NCBI GenBank assembly: GCA_040380755.1
Contig: JBEIIL010000109.1
Span: 1 to 13,112 of the forward strand
Direction: 5' to 3'
Length of the DNA: 13,112 nt
Source of the DNA: Alsobacter sp040380755
GTDB lineage: Bacteria > Pseudomonadota > Alphaproteobacteria > Rhizobiales > Beijerinckiaceae
Part shown: piece after piece, positions 1 through 7,365 of the stretch
Position numbering within the stretch: position 1 is the stretch's first letter
Layout of the letters: every line of letters starts with the position of its first letter
Position numbers and translations under genes: made by a program
Notes under the pieces: generated by a model
Told to the model about the DNA's origin: nothing
The model's database searches: none
The model's input: only the letters and a program-made list of their open reading frames with translations

Positions 1-527
1 AGGTTGATGGCCACCTGCAGGGCAAGGCCGAGATCGGTGCGGCCGCGGCCGATTAGCGATCCCAGCACCGCGTAATTGGCCAGCGCGAACGGCGCCGACC
101 AGATCCGCACGCCCACATAAAGGCCAAGCGCTGCCTGCACCGCCGGGCTTGGCTGCATCAGCGCGGTGGTGGCCGCCATGATCGGCGCCTGCAGGGCGAT
201 GATCGCCAGCCCCAGCACCGCGGCGACCAGCAGCGCACGCGACAGCGCCAGCATGGTCTCGCGGTCGTCGCCGGCGCCATGCGCCTGGGCGGTGAGCGCC
301 GCCGTGCTCATCCGCAGCGAGCCCAGCCCCCAGAACAGCATCTCGAACAGCACGGCGCCGATCGCCACCGCCCCGAGCAAGGACGCCTCGCCGAGGCGGC
401 CGATCACGGCCGTGTCGACGAGACCGAGCAGCGGCTCGGTCATGTGCGCGAGCATCATCGGCACGGCGAGCCGCAGGATGCGGCCCGGCGAGGCGTCGAC
501 CCGTCGCGCGCTGGAATCGCCGGACAT
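1..527 (-). CDS. MATE family efflux transporter, N-terminal part (partial)
   Basis: This is a multidrug and toxin extrusion (MATE, DinF-like) transporter, an inner-membrane cation-coupled drug antiporter. Reading leftward from the ATG at 527 gives about 175 residues before the window ends, so the gene lacks its C-terminal two thirds (family members are about 430-460 aa). The start is typical of the family: a short polar N-terminus, then RILRLAVPMMLAHMTEPLLG, then LVDTAVIGRLG, matching the conserved first helix and the VDTAxxGRLG motif. Alternating hydrophobic segments follow, and the visible part ends in LGSLIGRGRTDLGLALQVAI, also characteristic. The ATG lies 5 bases after the stop of the DUF6460 gene, so the two are very probably co-transcribed. 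Family assignment is firm; the substrate cannot be told. Confidence 0.9.
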   Translation of the reverse strand, partial: MSGDSSARRVDASPGRILRLAVPMMLAHMTEPLLGLVDTAVIGRLGEASLLGAVAIGAVLFEMLFWGLGSLRMSTAALTAQAHGAGDDRETMLALSRALLVAAVLGLAIIALQAPIMAATTALMQPSPAVQAALGLYVGVRIWSAPFALANYAVLGSLIGRGRTDLGLALQVAIN

Positions 528-532
528 GGCGC

Positions 533-802
533 TCAGGCCTTGCGGGCGAAGATCCGCATCAGCAGCCAGATCGGCACCACGATCACGGCGCCATACACCA
601 GGTAGCGCAGCACCTCGCGGATCGCGTCGGTGCCGAGCGACAGGATCCCGTCGATCAGGCCCTTGATGCCGGCGAGGATGTCGGGTGGCGTCAGGCCGAA
701 GAGTGCCAGGAAGGCGCCGACCACGATCGACAGGAAGACGAGCTTGACCAGCACCGGCCCGGGCGGGCCACCGAGAAAGCGCGTCACATTGGTGTCCGAC
801 AT
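533..802 (-). CDS. DUF6460-like small membrane protein
   Basis: An 89-residue protein of unknown function. Near the N-terminus it has the motif TRFLGGPPGPVLVKL, a first membrane helix at about residues 18-37 and a second at about 68-86 (VYGAVIVVPIWLLMRIF). The RFLGG start and the GAVIVVPIWLLMR end match what I remember of the alphaproteobacterial DUF6460 family, some members of which are mislabelled 'integrase'; nothing here resembles an integrase. The start is well set: GGAGG lies 5 bases before the ATG at 802. The gene is the first of a leftward pair with the MATE transporter. It is divergent from the hydrolase, and both promoters must fit in about 98 bases. The name rests on remembered family motifs, not a search. 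Confidence 0.8.
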   Translation of the reverse strand: MSDTNVTRFLGGPPGPVLVKLVFLSIVVGAFLALFGLTPPDILAGIKGLIDGILSLGTDAIREVLRYLVYGAVIVVPIWLLMRIFARKA

Positions 803-900
803 GGTGGCCTCCGCGGTCGCGCCTCTGGACCGCGCACGCCCGTGCCTGTTTCATGGCGGCTCCCGCGCCCGAACGCAACCGGCGCTGCCGAGGATCCACC

Positions 901-1854
901 ATGCTGCCAGACGCCGGCCTGTTCGATCCCGACGCCGCCGACGGCGAGACCCGCGCCTTCAATGCCGACCTTGTCGCCAAATTGTCGGCGCTGCCGGACC
1001 AGTGGAACTTCCCCCCGCAGGTGATCCGCGACCGCCGTGCCCAGGGCCTCGGCCCGTTTCCACTCCCGCCCAAGAGCCCACGCGCCGAGACGATCACGAT
1101 TGTCGGCCCCGGCGGCCCGCTGCCGCTGCGGATCATCGCGCCGGCCCGGCCGCGCGGCGTGTTCCTGCACATCCATGGCGGCGGCTGGACCTTCAACACC
1201 GCCGACATGCAGGACGACCGGCTCGAACGCCTCGCTGAGGTCTGCGGTCTGGCCTGCGTCTCCGTCGAGTACCGGCTCGCGCCGGAGAACCCCTATCCGG
1301 CCCCGGCCGACGACTGCGAGGCCGCGGCGCTGTGGCTCGTGCGCGAGGCACAGGCGCGGTTCGGCACGGACTGGCTCGCCATCGGTGGCGAATCGGCCGG
1401 CGCACACCTGGCCGTCACAGCGCTATTGCGCCTGCGCGACCGCCACGGCCTGCGGCCGTTCCGTGCCGCCAGCCTGATTGCCGGCTGCTACGACCTGGGC
1501 ATGACGCCGAGCGTCCGCCGCTGGGGCGACGAGAAGCTGGTGCTGCACACCCGCGACATCTTCATGTTCGTGCAGAACTACCTGCGCCTGGGCGGCGACG
1601 TCCGCGACCCCGACATCTCGCCGCTCTATGCCGATCTGACGGGCCTGCCGCCGGCTCTGTTCACCGTCGGCACCCGCGATCCGCTGGTCGACGACACGCT
1701 GTTCATGGCGTCGCGCTGGCAGGCCGCCCGCAACCGCACCGAGCTCGCCGTGTGGCCCGGCGGCGCCCACGTCTTCATCAGCTTCCAGACCGCGCTGGCC
1801 GAGAAGGCGCTGGCGCGGATCGATGCCTTCCTGGCCGACGCCATGGCGACCTGA
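901..1854 (+). CDS. alpha/beta hydrolase (HSL/esterase family IV, fold-3)
   Basis: A cytoplasmic carboxylesterase-like hydrolase of 317 residues with no signal peptide. The hormone-sensitive-lipase family marks are all present: the oxyanion-hole motif HGGGW at about residues 92-96, the YRLAPENPYPAP segment at about 124, the nucleophile elbow GESAG with Ser165, and the acid in TRDPLVDD (about Asp260). The catalytic His is in GAHVF (about His290). The triad is therefore intact. The ATG at 901 is chosen because AGGA sits 6 bases upstream. An in-frame ATG at 853 would add 16 Arg-rich residues that look non-coding and has no ribosome site. Substrates are probably short-chain esters, lactones or similar, but the sequence does not decide. 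It is a single gene, divergent from the DUF6460/MATE pair and convergent with the response regulator. Confidence 0.9.
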   Translation: MLPDAGLFDPDAADGETRAFNADLVAKLSALPDQWNFPPQVIRDRRAQGLGPFPLPPKSPRAETITIVGPGGPLPLRIIAPARPRGVFLHIHGGGWTFNTADMQDDRLERLAEVCGLACVSVEYRLAPENPYPAPADDCEAAALWLVREAQARFGTDWLAIGGESAGAHLAVTALLRLRDRHGLRPFRAASLIAGCYDLGMTPSVRRWGDEKLVLHTRDIFMFVQNYLRLGGDVRDPDISPLYADLTGLPPALFTVGTRDPLVDDTLFMASRWQAARNRTELAVWPGGAHVFISFQTALAEKALARIDAFLADAMAT

Positions 1855-1858
1855 GCGC

Positions 1859-1876
1859 CCGGCCGGGGCGGGCCGG
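1859..1876. terminator. short GC hairpin between convergent genes
   Basis: CCGGCC at 1859-1864 pairs with GGCCGG at 1871-1876 across a 6-base loop, in the 36-base gap between the hydrolase stop and the response-regulator stop. It could slow transcription from both sides. There is no T-run on either strand, and GC-rich DNA makes such stems easily, so the call is weak. Confidence 0.3.
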
Positions 1877-1890
1877 CCAGATGGCGGCCG

Positions 1891-2550
1891 TCAGGCCGCC
1901 GCCACCGGCTGGCCGGCCGCGATCTTCGACGCGGCAATCACCGCCTGGGTGCGGCTTTCGACGCCGAGTTTCTGCAGGATCGCCGAGACATGCGCCTTGA
2001 CGGTCGCCTCCGAGACGCTGAGCTCATAGGCGATCTGCTTGTTCAGCAGTCCCTCCGACAGCATCATCAGGACGCGGACCTGCTGCGGCGTCAGGCTGCC
2101 GAGCCGGCGCACCAGGTCGCCGGTCTCGCGGTCGACCGGGCCGGCGAGGTCGACATCCGGCGGCGTCCAGGTACCGCCGTCAAGCACGGTGCGGATTGCG
2201 CCCCGCATGGTATCGATGTCGACCGACTTGGGAATGAACCCCGACGCGCCGAACTCGATGCAGCGGCGGATCACGGCGCGGTCCTCGTTGCCGGAGACCA
2301 CCACGACCGGCGTGCCCGGGTGCTGCGCGCGCAGATACATCAGCCCTGAGAAACCCTGCACGCCTGGCATCGACAGGTCGAGGAGGACAAGATCGATGTC
2401 GGCGCCGCGGCCGAGCTGATCGGTGACCTCGTCGAAGGTTCCCGCCTCGCTGATATGGGCTGCGGCGAGCATGCCGCTCACCGCCTCGCGCAGCGCGCCG
2501 CGCACGAGCGGATGATCGTCGGCAATCATGATCCTGATCTGGTCTGTCAC
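1891..2550 (-). CDS. LuxR-family (NarL-type) response regulator
   Basis: A 219-residue two-component response regulator. The receiver domain (about residues 4-125) has the acidic pair Asp11-Asp12 in IMIADDHPLVRGAL, phospho-acceptor Asp58 in LLDLSMPG, the Ser86 switch residue in VVVVSGNED, and Lys108 in FIPKS. The GerE/LuxR helix-turn-helix spans about 150-210, with SLTPQQVRVLMMLSEGLLNK, then VSEATVKAHVSAILQKLGV. All key residues are present, so it should be phosphorylated and bind DNA. The GTG at 2550 is chosen because GGGAGGG lies just upstream. An ATG at 2625 in the same frame would add 25 residues that do not look like a receiver domain. No histidine kinase gene is in the window. It is divergent from the symporter-like gene, with 186 bases between the starts, so it may regulate that gene and itself. 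Confidence 0.93.
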   Translation of the reverse strand: MTDQIRIMIADDHPLVRGALREAVSGMLAAAHISEAGTFDEVTDQLGRGADIDLVLLDLSMPGVQGFSGLMYLRAQHPGTPVVVVSGNEDRAVIRRCIEFGASGFIPKSVDIDTMRGAIRTVLDGGTWTPPDVDLAGPVDRETGDLVRRLGSLTPQQVRVLMMLSEGLLNKQIAYELSVSEATVKAHVSAILQKLGVESRTQAVIAASKIAAGQPVAAA

Positions 2551-2604
2551 GAAACCCTCCCCGGGGACCGACTTTATGACGTCCTTTTCCCGATCCTCGG
2601 CTGG

Positions 2605-2634
2605 CATTGTCCCGATTGTATTCATACTCTGCAA
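2605..2634 (-). promoter_or_regulatory. possible promoter of the response regulator gene
   Basis: This is the one relatively AT-rich spot in the gap between the response regulator and the symporter-like gene. On the minus strand it reads TTGCAG (2634-2629), an 18-base spacer, then ACAATG (2610-2605). A TACAAT hexamer (2620-2615) lies inside the spacer. The match to sigma-70 boxes is only fair, and alphaproteobacterial promoters are loose. Confidence 0.25.
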
Positions 2635-2736
2635 GTCAGCCCTGGTACGGATGCGGCCGGGCGCGGAGGCGGGGCCGCAAGGCCTATGCCGCCCACGCCG
2701 ACCCCACCCTGATTGCCCGCCGAAGGACCCTGATCC

Positions 2737-4092
2737 GTGCAGACGTCCCTTGCCGCGCTTGCCGTGCTGGCCGTCACCGCTGCCACCACGACGGGGGCCG
2801 GTGGCTTGCTGCTTGTCGTGCTGGAGCGGGTCGGGACGCCGGCGGGCCTGCTGGGGGCGCTGGCCGCCGGTGCGATTCTGATTCTCGCCTGCGTCGCAGG
2901 GCTCGCGTCCGGCACCGTCAGGTTGCACCGCTTCGTGACCGGTGGACGGGAACTGCCCGGGGTCGCCGCCAGCCTGGCGCTGGCCGTGTCGTGGCCGCTG
3001 GCCTGTCCGGGCGTACCGGCCGCCGCGGCCGTGCTGGGCTTTGCGGCCGCGGCCTTCACCGTCGCGCCGGTGATTCGCGCCTCGGGCGCCGCCACTCTGC
3101 CGGCCTTCCTCGGCCGCGGCGCAGGTCGGCCAGGCCGTATCGTCGCCGCGCTGGTGGTGGCCGCCATTGCCCTCGCGCTCGGCGCGTCGGCCGCGGCCCG
3201 CGCGGCCACGACCCTCGCCACCGTGTTCGGGGTGACGCGTCCGGCCGCTGCGGTGGTGGTCGGGATCGTTCTTGCCGTAGTGCTCCTGCCCGGCGGCCTG
3301 CGCGGGGCCACGCGGGCCGCCATGGTGCTCGCCATTCCCGCGCTGGGCGCGCTGGCCCTGCTGTGGGGGGCGGGCGGGGCGCCCTCCTGGCCGCGCGCTC
3401 CCGACCCCGTGGCCTGGCCCGAGCAGGTGATGCTTGGCCTGACCGGTTTTGGCGCCACCCTCGTCCTGCCTTCGGCCATGGGCGTTGCGGTCGCGCTGCG
3501 TCGCCCGACCGATGCCGGCAGCGCCTGGCTCTGGGCCACGCTGCTGGTGGCCGTCGCGGCGCTGGCGCCGCAGCCGGCCGCCGGTGCCTTTCCCGCCCTG
3601 GCCGTCTGGCTGGTCGTGCTGGTCGCCGCGCTGGCGGCTGCGGCCCTTCTCCTGCACGCCGGCGCGGTCGCCCTTGCGATCGATATGGCCTCCGCGCCGG
3701 ATAAACGCCGCCTCGCCGAATCCGGCCGTTTCGCCACGTTGCGCGCCACCACGCTGGTGCTGGTCGCCGCTGCTGCCGTCTGGGCCGCGATGCCGGGACT
3801 GCCTGATCCGGCCCTGCCGGCGGTCGCACTGGCGACGGCGACGCTGCTACCGGCCGTCGTCCTGGCGCTGCGCCGCCCGGTGAGCGGCCGGGTGCTTGTT
3901 GCCGCGCTGGCCGGCGGGGCCATCACGGTTGCGGTGGTCCTGGATGGACGGCTGGGCGCCACGCCGCACGGCATCGGCGCGGCCGGCCTGCTTGGCGCCT
4001 TCGGCGGCCTGTTGCTCGGCCTCGCCGCTGCGCTGCTCCCCGGTGCCGGGCCGCGCGAGTCGCCGCGCCCGTTCACCGACGATGCGATCTGA
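2737..4092 (+). CDS. divergent, shortened sodium:solute symporter-like membrane protein
   Basis: A very hydrophobic 451-residue protein with about 11-13 membrane segments. Scattered motifs follow the order of SSS-family symporters (ActP/VC_2705 type): FVTGGRELPG at 66-75 (family FYVAGRxxPA), ATLPAFLGR at 119-127 (family TxPDFLGxR), LLPGGLRGATRA at 183-194 (GGMRAVTWT), and ATLVLPSAMGVAVALRRPTD at 240-259 (GTASLPHxLMRFYTxPS). Near the end are AIDMAS at 314-319 and LLPAVVLALRRPVSGR at 370-385 (FPALVLGIFWKR). It is about 100 residues shorter than usual symporters, and polar residues expected in the ion and substrate sites seem replaced by Ala, Val or Leu; the family ADW after helix 2 is VSW here. 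It may be a sensor or remnant rather than a transporter. Start: GTG with AAGGA 9 bases upstream. It is divergent from the response regulator. The reading frame is firm; the family link is an inference by eye. Confidence 0.78.
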   Translation: MQTSLAALAVLAVTAATTTGAGGLLLVVLERVGTPAGLLGALAAGAILILACVAGLASGTVRLHRFVTGGRELPGVAASLALAVSWPLACPGVPAAAAVLGFAAAAFTVAPVIRASGAATLPAFLGRGAGRPGRIVAALVVAAIALALGASAAARAATTLATVFGVTRPAAAVVVGIVLAVVLLPGGLRGATRAAMVLAIPALGALALLWGAGGAPSWPRAPDPVAWPEQVMLGLTGFGATLVLPSAMGVAVALRRPTDAGSAWLWATLLVAVAALAPQPAAGAFPALAVWLVVLVAALAAAALLLHAGAVALAIDMASAPDKRRLAESGRFATLRATTLVLVAAAAVWAAMPGLPDPALPAVALATATLLPAVVLALRRPVSGRVLVAALAGGAITVAVVLDGRLGATPHGIGAAGLLGAFGGLLLGLAAALLPGAGPRESPRPFTDDAI

Positions 4093-4094
4093 AA

Positions 4095-4138
4095 CATCAT
4101 CCCGCCAAGAGGACGCCGGTTGGCGGACCAAGATGATG
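4095..4138. terminator. nested inverted repeat between convergent genes
   Basis: CCGCCAA (4102-4108) pairs with TTGGCGG (4120-4126) over an 11-base loop. An outer arm CATCAT (4095-4100) pairs with ATGATG (4133-4138), with a bulge on one side. It begins 2 bases after the stop of the symporter-like gene and lies in the 67-base gap before the end of the DUF1475-like gene, so a two-way terminator is likely. No clear T-run follows. The flanking 4139-4163 is unusually AT-rich for this window. Confidence 0.45.
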
Positions 4139-4159
4139 CGAAGTCAAAAGTCTTGAACC

Positions 4160-4456
4160 CTAAACGGCGCCCTTGAGGCGCTGCCAGCCCCGCACGGCGA
4201 GCCACAGCAGCGTCACGATATTGCCCAGCAGCATCATCACCAGCACCATCACGATCGCGACCAGTGGCCGCTCGACCAGGAAGAACAGCGCCGCCGCGGC
4301 GAGGAAGCCGGCATAGAGGTCGACCAGCATCACCAGCCCCCACGGGTCGGCTGCGACCTTGACGACGCTGTCCCAGAGCGGCGCCTGGCCGAAGGCCCAC
4401 ACAATGCTGGCGGCCAACCCCAGTGCGGCAGCGACAAACAGGACACGGACGGCCAT
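4160..4456 (-). CDS. DUF1475-like small membrane protein
   Basis: A 98-residue protein of unknown function with three membrane helices at about residues 3-22, 41-61 and 65-88. The middle part, with ADPWGLVMLVDLYAGF (36-51) followed by a short charged loop (VERP) and MLLGNIVTLLW (75-85), resembles DUF1475 proteins, which share a DPW...LxDxYxGF pattern and a LLGN motif. The ATG at 4456 is chosen because GGAG lies 8 bases upstream. An earlier in-frame start at 4528 would add 24 Arg-rich residues overlapping the ligase end. It is on the same strand as the ligase, 43 bases downstream, so it is probably the last gene of the exonuclease-ligase transcript. A role in repair is not implied by the sequence. 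Confidence 0.75.
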   Translation of the reverse strand: MAVRVLFVAAALGLAASIVWAFGQAPLWDSVVKVAADPWGLVMLVDLYAGFLAAAALFFLVERPLVAIVMVLVMMLLGNIVTLLWLAVRGWQRLKGAV

Positions 4457-4499
4457 GGCGGAACTCCGGGCGGGGCGGCAGCACGCCGCGACCCTCCCA

Positions 4500-6170
4500 T
4501 TACGCGCCGGCACCCGCCGCGGTTTCATTGCCGCCGATCATGCGCTCCAGTGTCGCCAGCCGGTCGGCCTGCGCCGGCGGCTTGTCCCAGCGGATCCGCG
4601 CGATCCGCGGGAACCGCATGGCGACGCCGGACTTGTGGCGGGTCGAGCGCGCGATGCCCTCGAAGGCGATCTCCAGCACCAAACCCTGATCGGGTTCGTG
4701 CGTCACCTCCCGCACCGGCCCGAAGCGGTTGACCGTGTGCCGGCGCACGAAACGGTCCAGCTCCGTCAGCTCGGCATCGGTGAAGCCGAAATAGGCCTTG
4801 CCGACAGGCACCAGCTCGTCGCCGTCCGCTCCCTCGCGCCAGCACCCGAAGGTGAAGTCCGAGTAGAACGACGACCGCTTGCCGTGGCCGCGCTGGGCAT
4901 ACATCAGCACGGCGTCGACCACGCGCGGCTCGCGCTTCCATTTGTACCAGAGCCCCTTCGGCCGGCCAGGCACGTAGGGGCTGTCAACCCGCTTCACCAT
5001 GCAGCCTTCCACCGCTCCCGCATCTTCGCCGGCACCCGCCGCCGCAGGGTCGGCACGGGCCTCCGCCAGGGCAGCCCAGCTTGCAAAGGGCACCAGCGGC
5101 GACAGGTCGATCCGCGGATCATTGTGCGTCGCCACGAAAGCCTCGAGCCGCTGCCGCCGCTCGCGGAAGGGCAGGGGCCGCAGATCCTCGCCGTCCAGCG
5201 CCAGCAGGTCATAGGCGCGGATGTGCGCGGGGAACTCCACCAGCATCCGCGGCGACACCTGCTGCCGGTTCAGCCGCTGCTGCAGCACGTTGAACGACTG
5301 CACCCGCCCGTCGCGTACCACCAGCAGCTCACCGTCGATGGCGCCGCTAAAGCCGAGCGCAGCGGCGAGGTCGGGAAAGGCGCGCGAGATGTCCTCTCCG
5401 GTGCGCGAATAGAGCCGCGCCGCGCGCGTGCCGTCTTGCCGCGTCCCGCCCACCGCCTGCACGCGGATGCCGTCCCACTTCCACTCCGCCATCATGGCGG
5501 CAGGCTCAAGAGTGTCGAAGTCGCCGTCCTCGATCGCATGTGCCAGCATCGGTGGCCGGAACGGCGCCGGATCGCTGGCCTCCGGCCGCTCGCTACGGCC
5601 TTCCGCCCAGGCGAACAGCGCCGCATAAGGCGGCTCCAGCCCGTGCCAGACCTCCTCGATGTCGTCAGCCGCGAGCGGCCCGAGCCCGGCGACGGCGCTC
5701 TTGGCCAGCCGCGCCGAGACGCCGATGCGCAGCGCCCCGGTGATCAGCTTCAGGAGTGCCCAGCGGCCGGTCTCGTCGAGACCGTCGAGCCAGCGCGCCA
5801 GCAGGCCGGGCAGGTCGGCCTTGTGGCTGTCACGCAGCGTCTGCACGACCTCGGACAGCGTCGGCACCGGTGCGTTGTGGCCGGGGCCGGGCACGCTCGG
5901 TGCGGGCCACAGCAGCGCCACGGTCTCCGACAGGTCGCCCACATAGTCGTAGCTGAGCCCGAACAGCACCGGATCGGTGCGGGCCGCAATCAACGCCCGG
6001 ATGACGCCCGGCTTGGCGTGGGCGAAGCTCAGCGCGCCGGCCATCGCCGCGAGCGCGAAGCCGCGCTCGGGATCCGGCGTCGTGCGGAAAAAGTCCGTCA
6101 GCAGTCGCAACTTGGCGTTGCGACCAGGTTCGTAGGCCAGGCGGTCGAGCAGGGCAGCAAAGCGGTTCAC
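4500..6170 (-). CDS. ATP-dependent DNA ligase (cisplatin damage response, PP_1105/TIGR04120 type)
   Basis: Seals nicks in DNA by the ligase-AMP route; the LIG member of the bacterial LIG/EXO/LHR/MPE repair cluster. The 556 residues hold an N-terminal DNA-binding domain (about 1-200) and then the nucleotidyltransferase core. Motif I is EWKWDGIR with the AMP-accepting Lys231; then YSRTGED (254-260), motif III IDGELL (278-283), IIIa AYDLLALDGEDLR (319-331), motif IV EGCMVKR (388-394) and motif V WYKWKR (408-413). The OB domain ends in motif VI RHKSGVAMRFPRIARIRWDK. All catalytic residues are intact. An Ala/Gly/Glu/Asp-rich insert (about 371-387) precedes motif IV. The GTG start at 6170 shares four bases (GTGA) with the exonuclease stop, and GAGG lies 7 bases before it, so translation is probably coupled. 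Length fits the family. Confidence 0.97.
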   Translation of the reverse strand: MNRFAALLDRLAYEPGRNAKLRLLTDFFRTTPDPERGFALAAMAGALSFAHAKPGVIRALIAARTDPVLFGLSYDYVGDLSETVALLWPAPSVPGPGHNAPVPTLSEVVQTLRDSHKADLPGLLARWLDGLDETGRWALLKLITGALRIGVSARLAKSAVAGLGPLAADDIEEVWHGLEPPYAALFAWAEGRSERPEASDPAPFRPPMLAHAIEDGDFDTLEPAAMMAEWKWDGIRVQAVGGTRQDGTRAARLYSRTGEDISRAFPDLAAALGFSGAIDGELLVVRDGRVQSFNVLQQRLNRQQVSPRMLVEFPAHIRAYDLLALDGEDLRPLPFRERRQRLEAFVATHNDPRIDLSPLVPFASWAALAEARADPAAAGAGEDAGAVEGCMVKRVDSPYVPGRPKGLWYKWKREPRVVDAVLMYAQRGHGKRSSFYSDFTFGCWREGADGDELVPVGKAYFGFTDAELTELDRFVRRHTVNRFGPVREVTHEPDQGLVLEIAFEGIARSTRHKSGVAMRFPRIARIRWDKPPAQADRLATLERMIGGNETAAGAGA

Positions 6171-7234
6171 GGCGCCGCCTCGGCAGTTGGCGGTGTGGCG
6201 GCTGCGCCTGGCTCCGCCTCGCCGGGTTCTGCCTCGCCCTCATCGCCATAGCCCAGGAGGTTCAGCGGCCGCGCGCGGATGCCTTGCGTCTGGCACCAGT
6301 GCACCAGCGCGTCCTCCTGGCCATGCGTCACCCACACCTCGCCGGCGCCGGTGTCGCGAATGGTGGTGCAGAGCTCGTCCCAGTCCGCATGGTCCGAGAC
6401 CACCAGCGGCAGCTCGACACCCTTCTGCCGCGCCCGTGCCCGCACCCGCATCCAGCCGGACGCGAAGGCCGCCACCGGATCGGGGAAGCGGCGCGACCAC
6501 AGGTCCTGCATGGCCGACGGCGGGCAGATCACGATGGCGCCGCCGAGCCGCGGCCGGTCGGCAGCCGTCACCTTGCGGATGTCGCCCAGCGGCACGCCCT
6601 CGGCGATGTAGAACTCCGTCAGCCGTTCCATGGCGCCATGGACGTGGATCGGCGCGTCCCAGCCGGCCTCGCGCAGCAGTGCCATCATCCGCTGCGCCTT
6701 GCCCAGCGAATAGGCGCCCACGAGATGGGCGCGTTCCGGGAACAGCCGCACCGAGGCAATCAGCCGCGCCACCTCTGCGGCGCCGTCGGGATGGCGGAAC
6801 ACCGGCAGGCCGAACGTGGCCTCGGTGATGAAGACGTCACAGGGCACGACCTCGAAGGGCAGGCAGGTGGGATCGCGGGCGCGCTTGTAATCGCCCGAGG
6901 CGACGATCCGCAGTCCGCCGGCCTCGATCGCGATCTGCGCCGAGCCCAGCACATGGCCGGCCGGATGGAAGCTGACGCGCGTTCCGCCCACGGTGATCGG
7001 TTCGCCCAGCTGTGCCGCCTGCCGGCTGCCGGCGAAGCCGTCGCCGTACCGTACCGCCATGATGCCGAGCGTCTGTGCCGTTGCCAGCACGGCGCCATGT
7101 CCGGCGCGGGCATGGTCGGAATGCCCGTGTGTGATCAGCGCACGGGCCACGGGCCGCACCGGATCGATATGAAAGTCGCCGGGCGGGCAATACAGGCCAG
7201 CCGGCGTCATGGTCAGGAGATCGGTGGGCCGCAT
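6167..7234 (-). CDS. ligase-associated DNA damage response exonuclease (MBL fold, TIGR04122 type)
   Basis: A metallo-beta-lactamase/beta-CASP nuclease, the EXO member of the cluster. The characterised Pseudomonas putida homologue is a manganese-dependent DNA nuclease. The 355 residues show the metal motif THGHSDHA (His36, His38, Asp40, His41), then PAGHVLGSAQ (His94) and SGDYKR (Asp115). Further on are ITEATFG, the beta-CASP part with YSLGKAQR and HGAMERL, and VVSDHADWDEL with THGQEDAL near the end. All usual metal ligands are present. The last 27 or so residues are a low-complexity acidic Ala/Pro tail containing GEAEP twice. The start at 7234 has only a weak AGG upstream; the ATG at 7210 (residue 9) is the other choice. 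It is first in the exonuclease-ligase unit and overlaps the ligase by 4 bases. Confidence 0.96.
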   Translation of the reverse strand: MRPTDLLTMTPAGLYCPPGDFHIDPVRPVARALITHGHSDHARAGHGAVLATAQTLGIMAVRYGDGFAGSRQAAQLGEPITVGGTRVSFHPAGHVLGSAQIAIEAGGLRIVASGDYKRARDPTCLPFEVVPCDVFITEATFGLPVFRHPDGAAEVARLIASVRLFPERAHLVGAYSLGKAQRMMALLREAGWDAPIHVHGAMERLTEFYIAEGVPLGDIRKVTAADRPRLGGAIVICPPSAMQDLWSRRFPDPVAAFASGWMRVRARARQKGVELPLVVSDHADWDELCTTIRDTGAGEVWVTHGQEDALVHWCQTQGIRARPLNLLGYGDEGEAEPGEAEPGAAATPPTAEAAP

Positions 7235-7296
7235 CCGCCTGAGATAGGCCGAGGCCGGCCACGCGCCAACCCCGGACGGGCGGGCACCAGACGTGC

Positions 7297-7325
7297 AACG
7301 GCCCCGCCGGGGGCTGGCGGGGCCG
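7297..7325 (-). terminator. strong hairpin, likely terminator of the small secreted-protein gene
   Basis: ACGGCCCCGCC (7297-7307) pairs perfectly with GGCGGGGCCGT (7315-7325) around a 7-base loop, an 11-base GC-rich stem. It lies 40 bases past the stop of the small secreted-protein gene and 62 bases before the exonuclease start. Read on the minus strand it is followed only by TTGCACGTCT, not a real T-run. It probably separates the two leftward genes. Confidence 0.6.
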
Positions 7326-7365
7326 TCTCGGGTCGGTGCGGGAGGTCACCGCCCGTCGGGCAGCG

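Noticed and set aside
2551..3657. Long in-frame upstream extension of the response regulator on the minus strand
   Set aside because: It is Gly/Arg/Gln-rich shadow sequence antisense to the symporter-like gene. The receiver domain begins right after the GTG at 2550, which has a strong ribosome site.
2622..4484. 620-residue open frame on the minus strand
   Set aside because: Composition is the Ala/Ser/Arg/Pro-rich kind seen in antisense frames of GC-rich genes; no family motif. The plus-strand frame encodes coherent membrane helices.
4359..6251. 630-residue open frame on the plus strand across the ligase
   Set aside because: Shadow of the ligase, which carries every catalytic motif on the minus strand.
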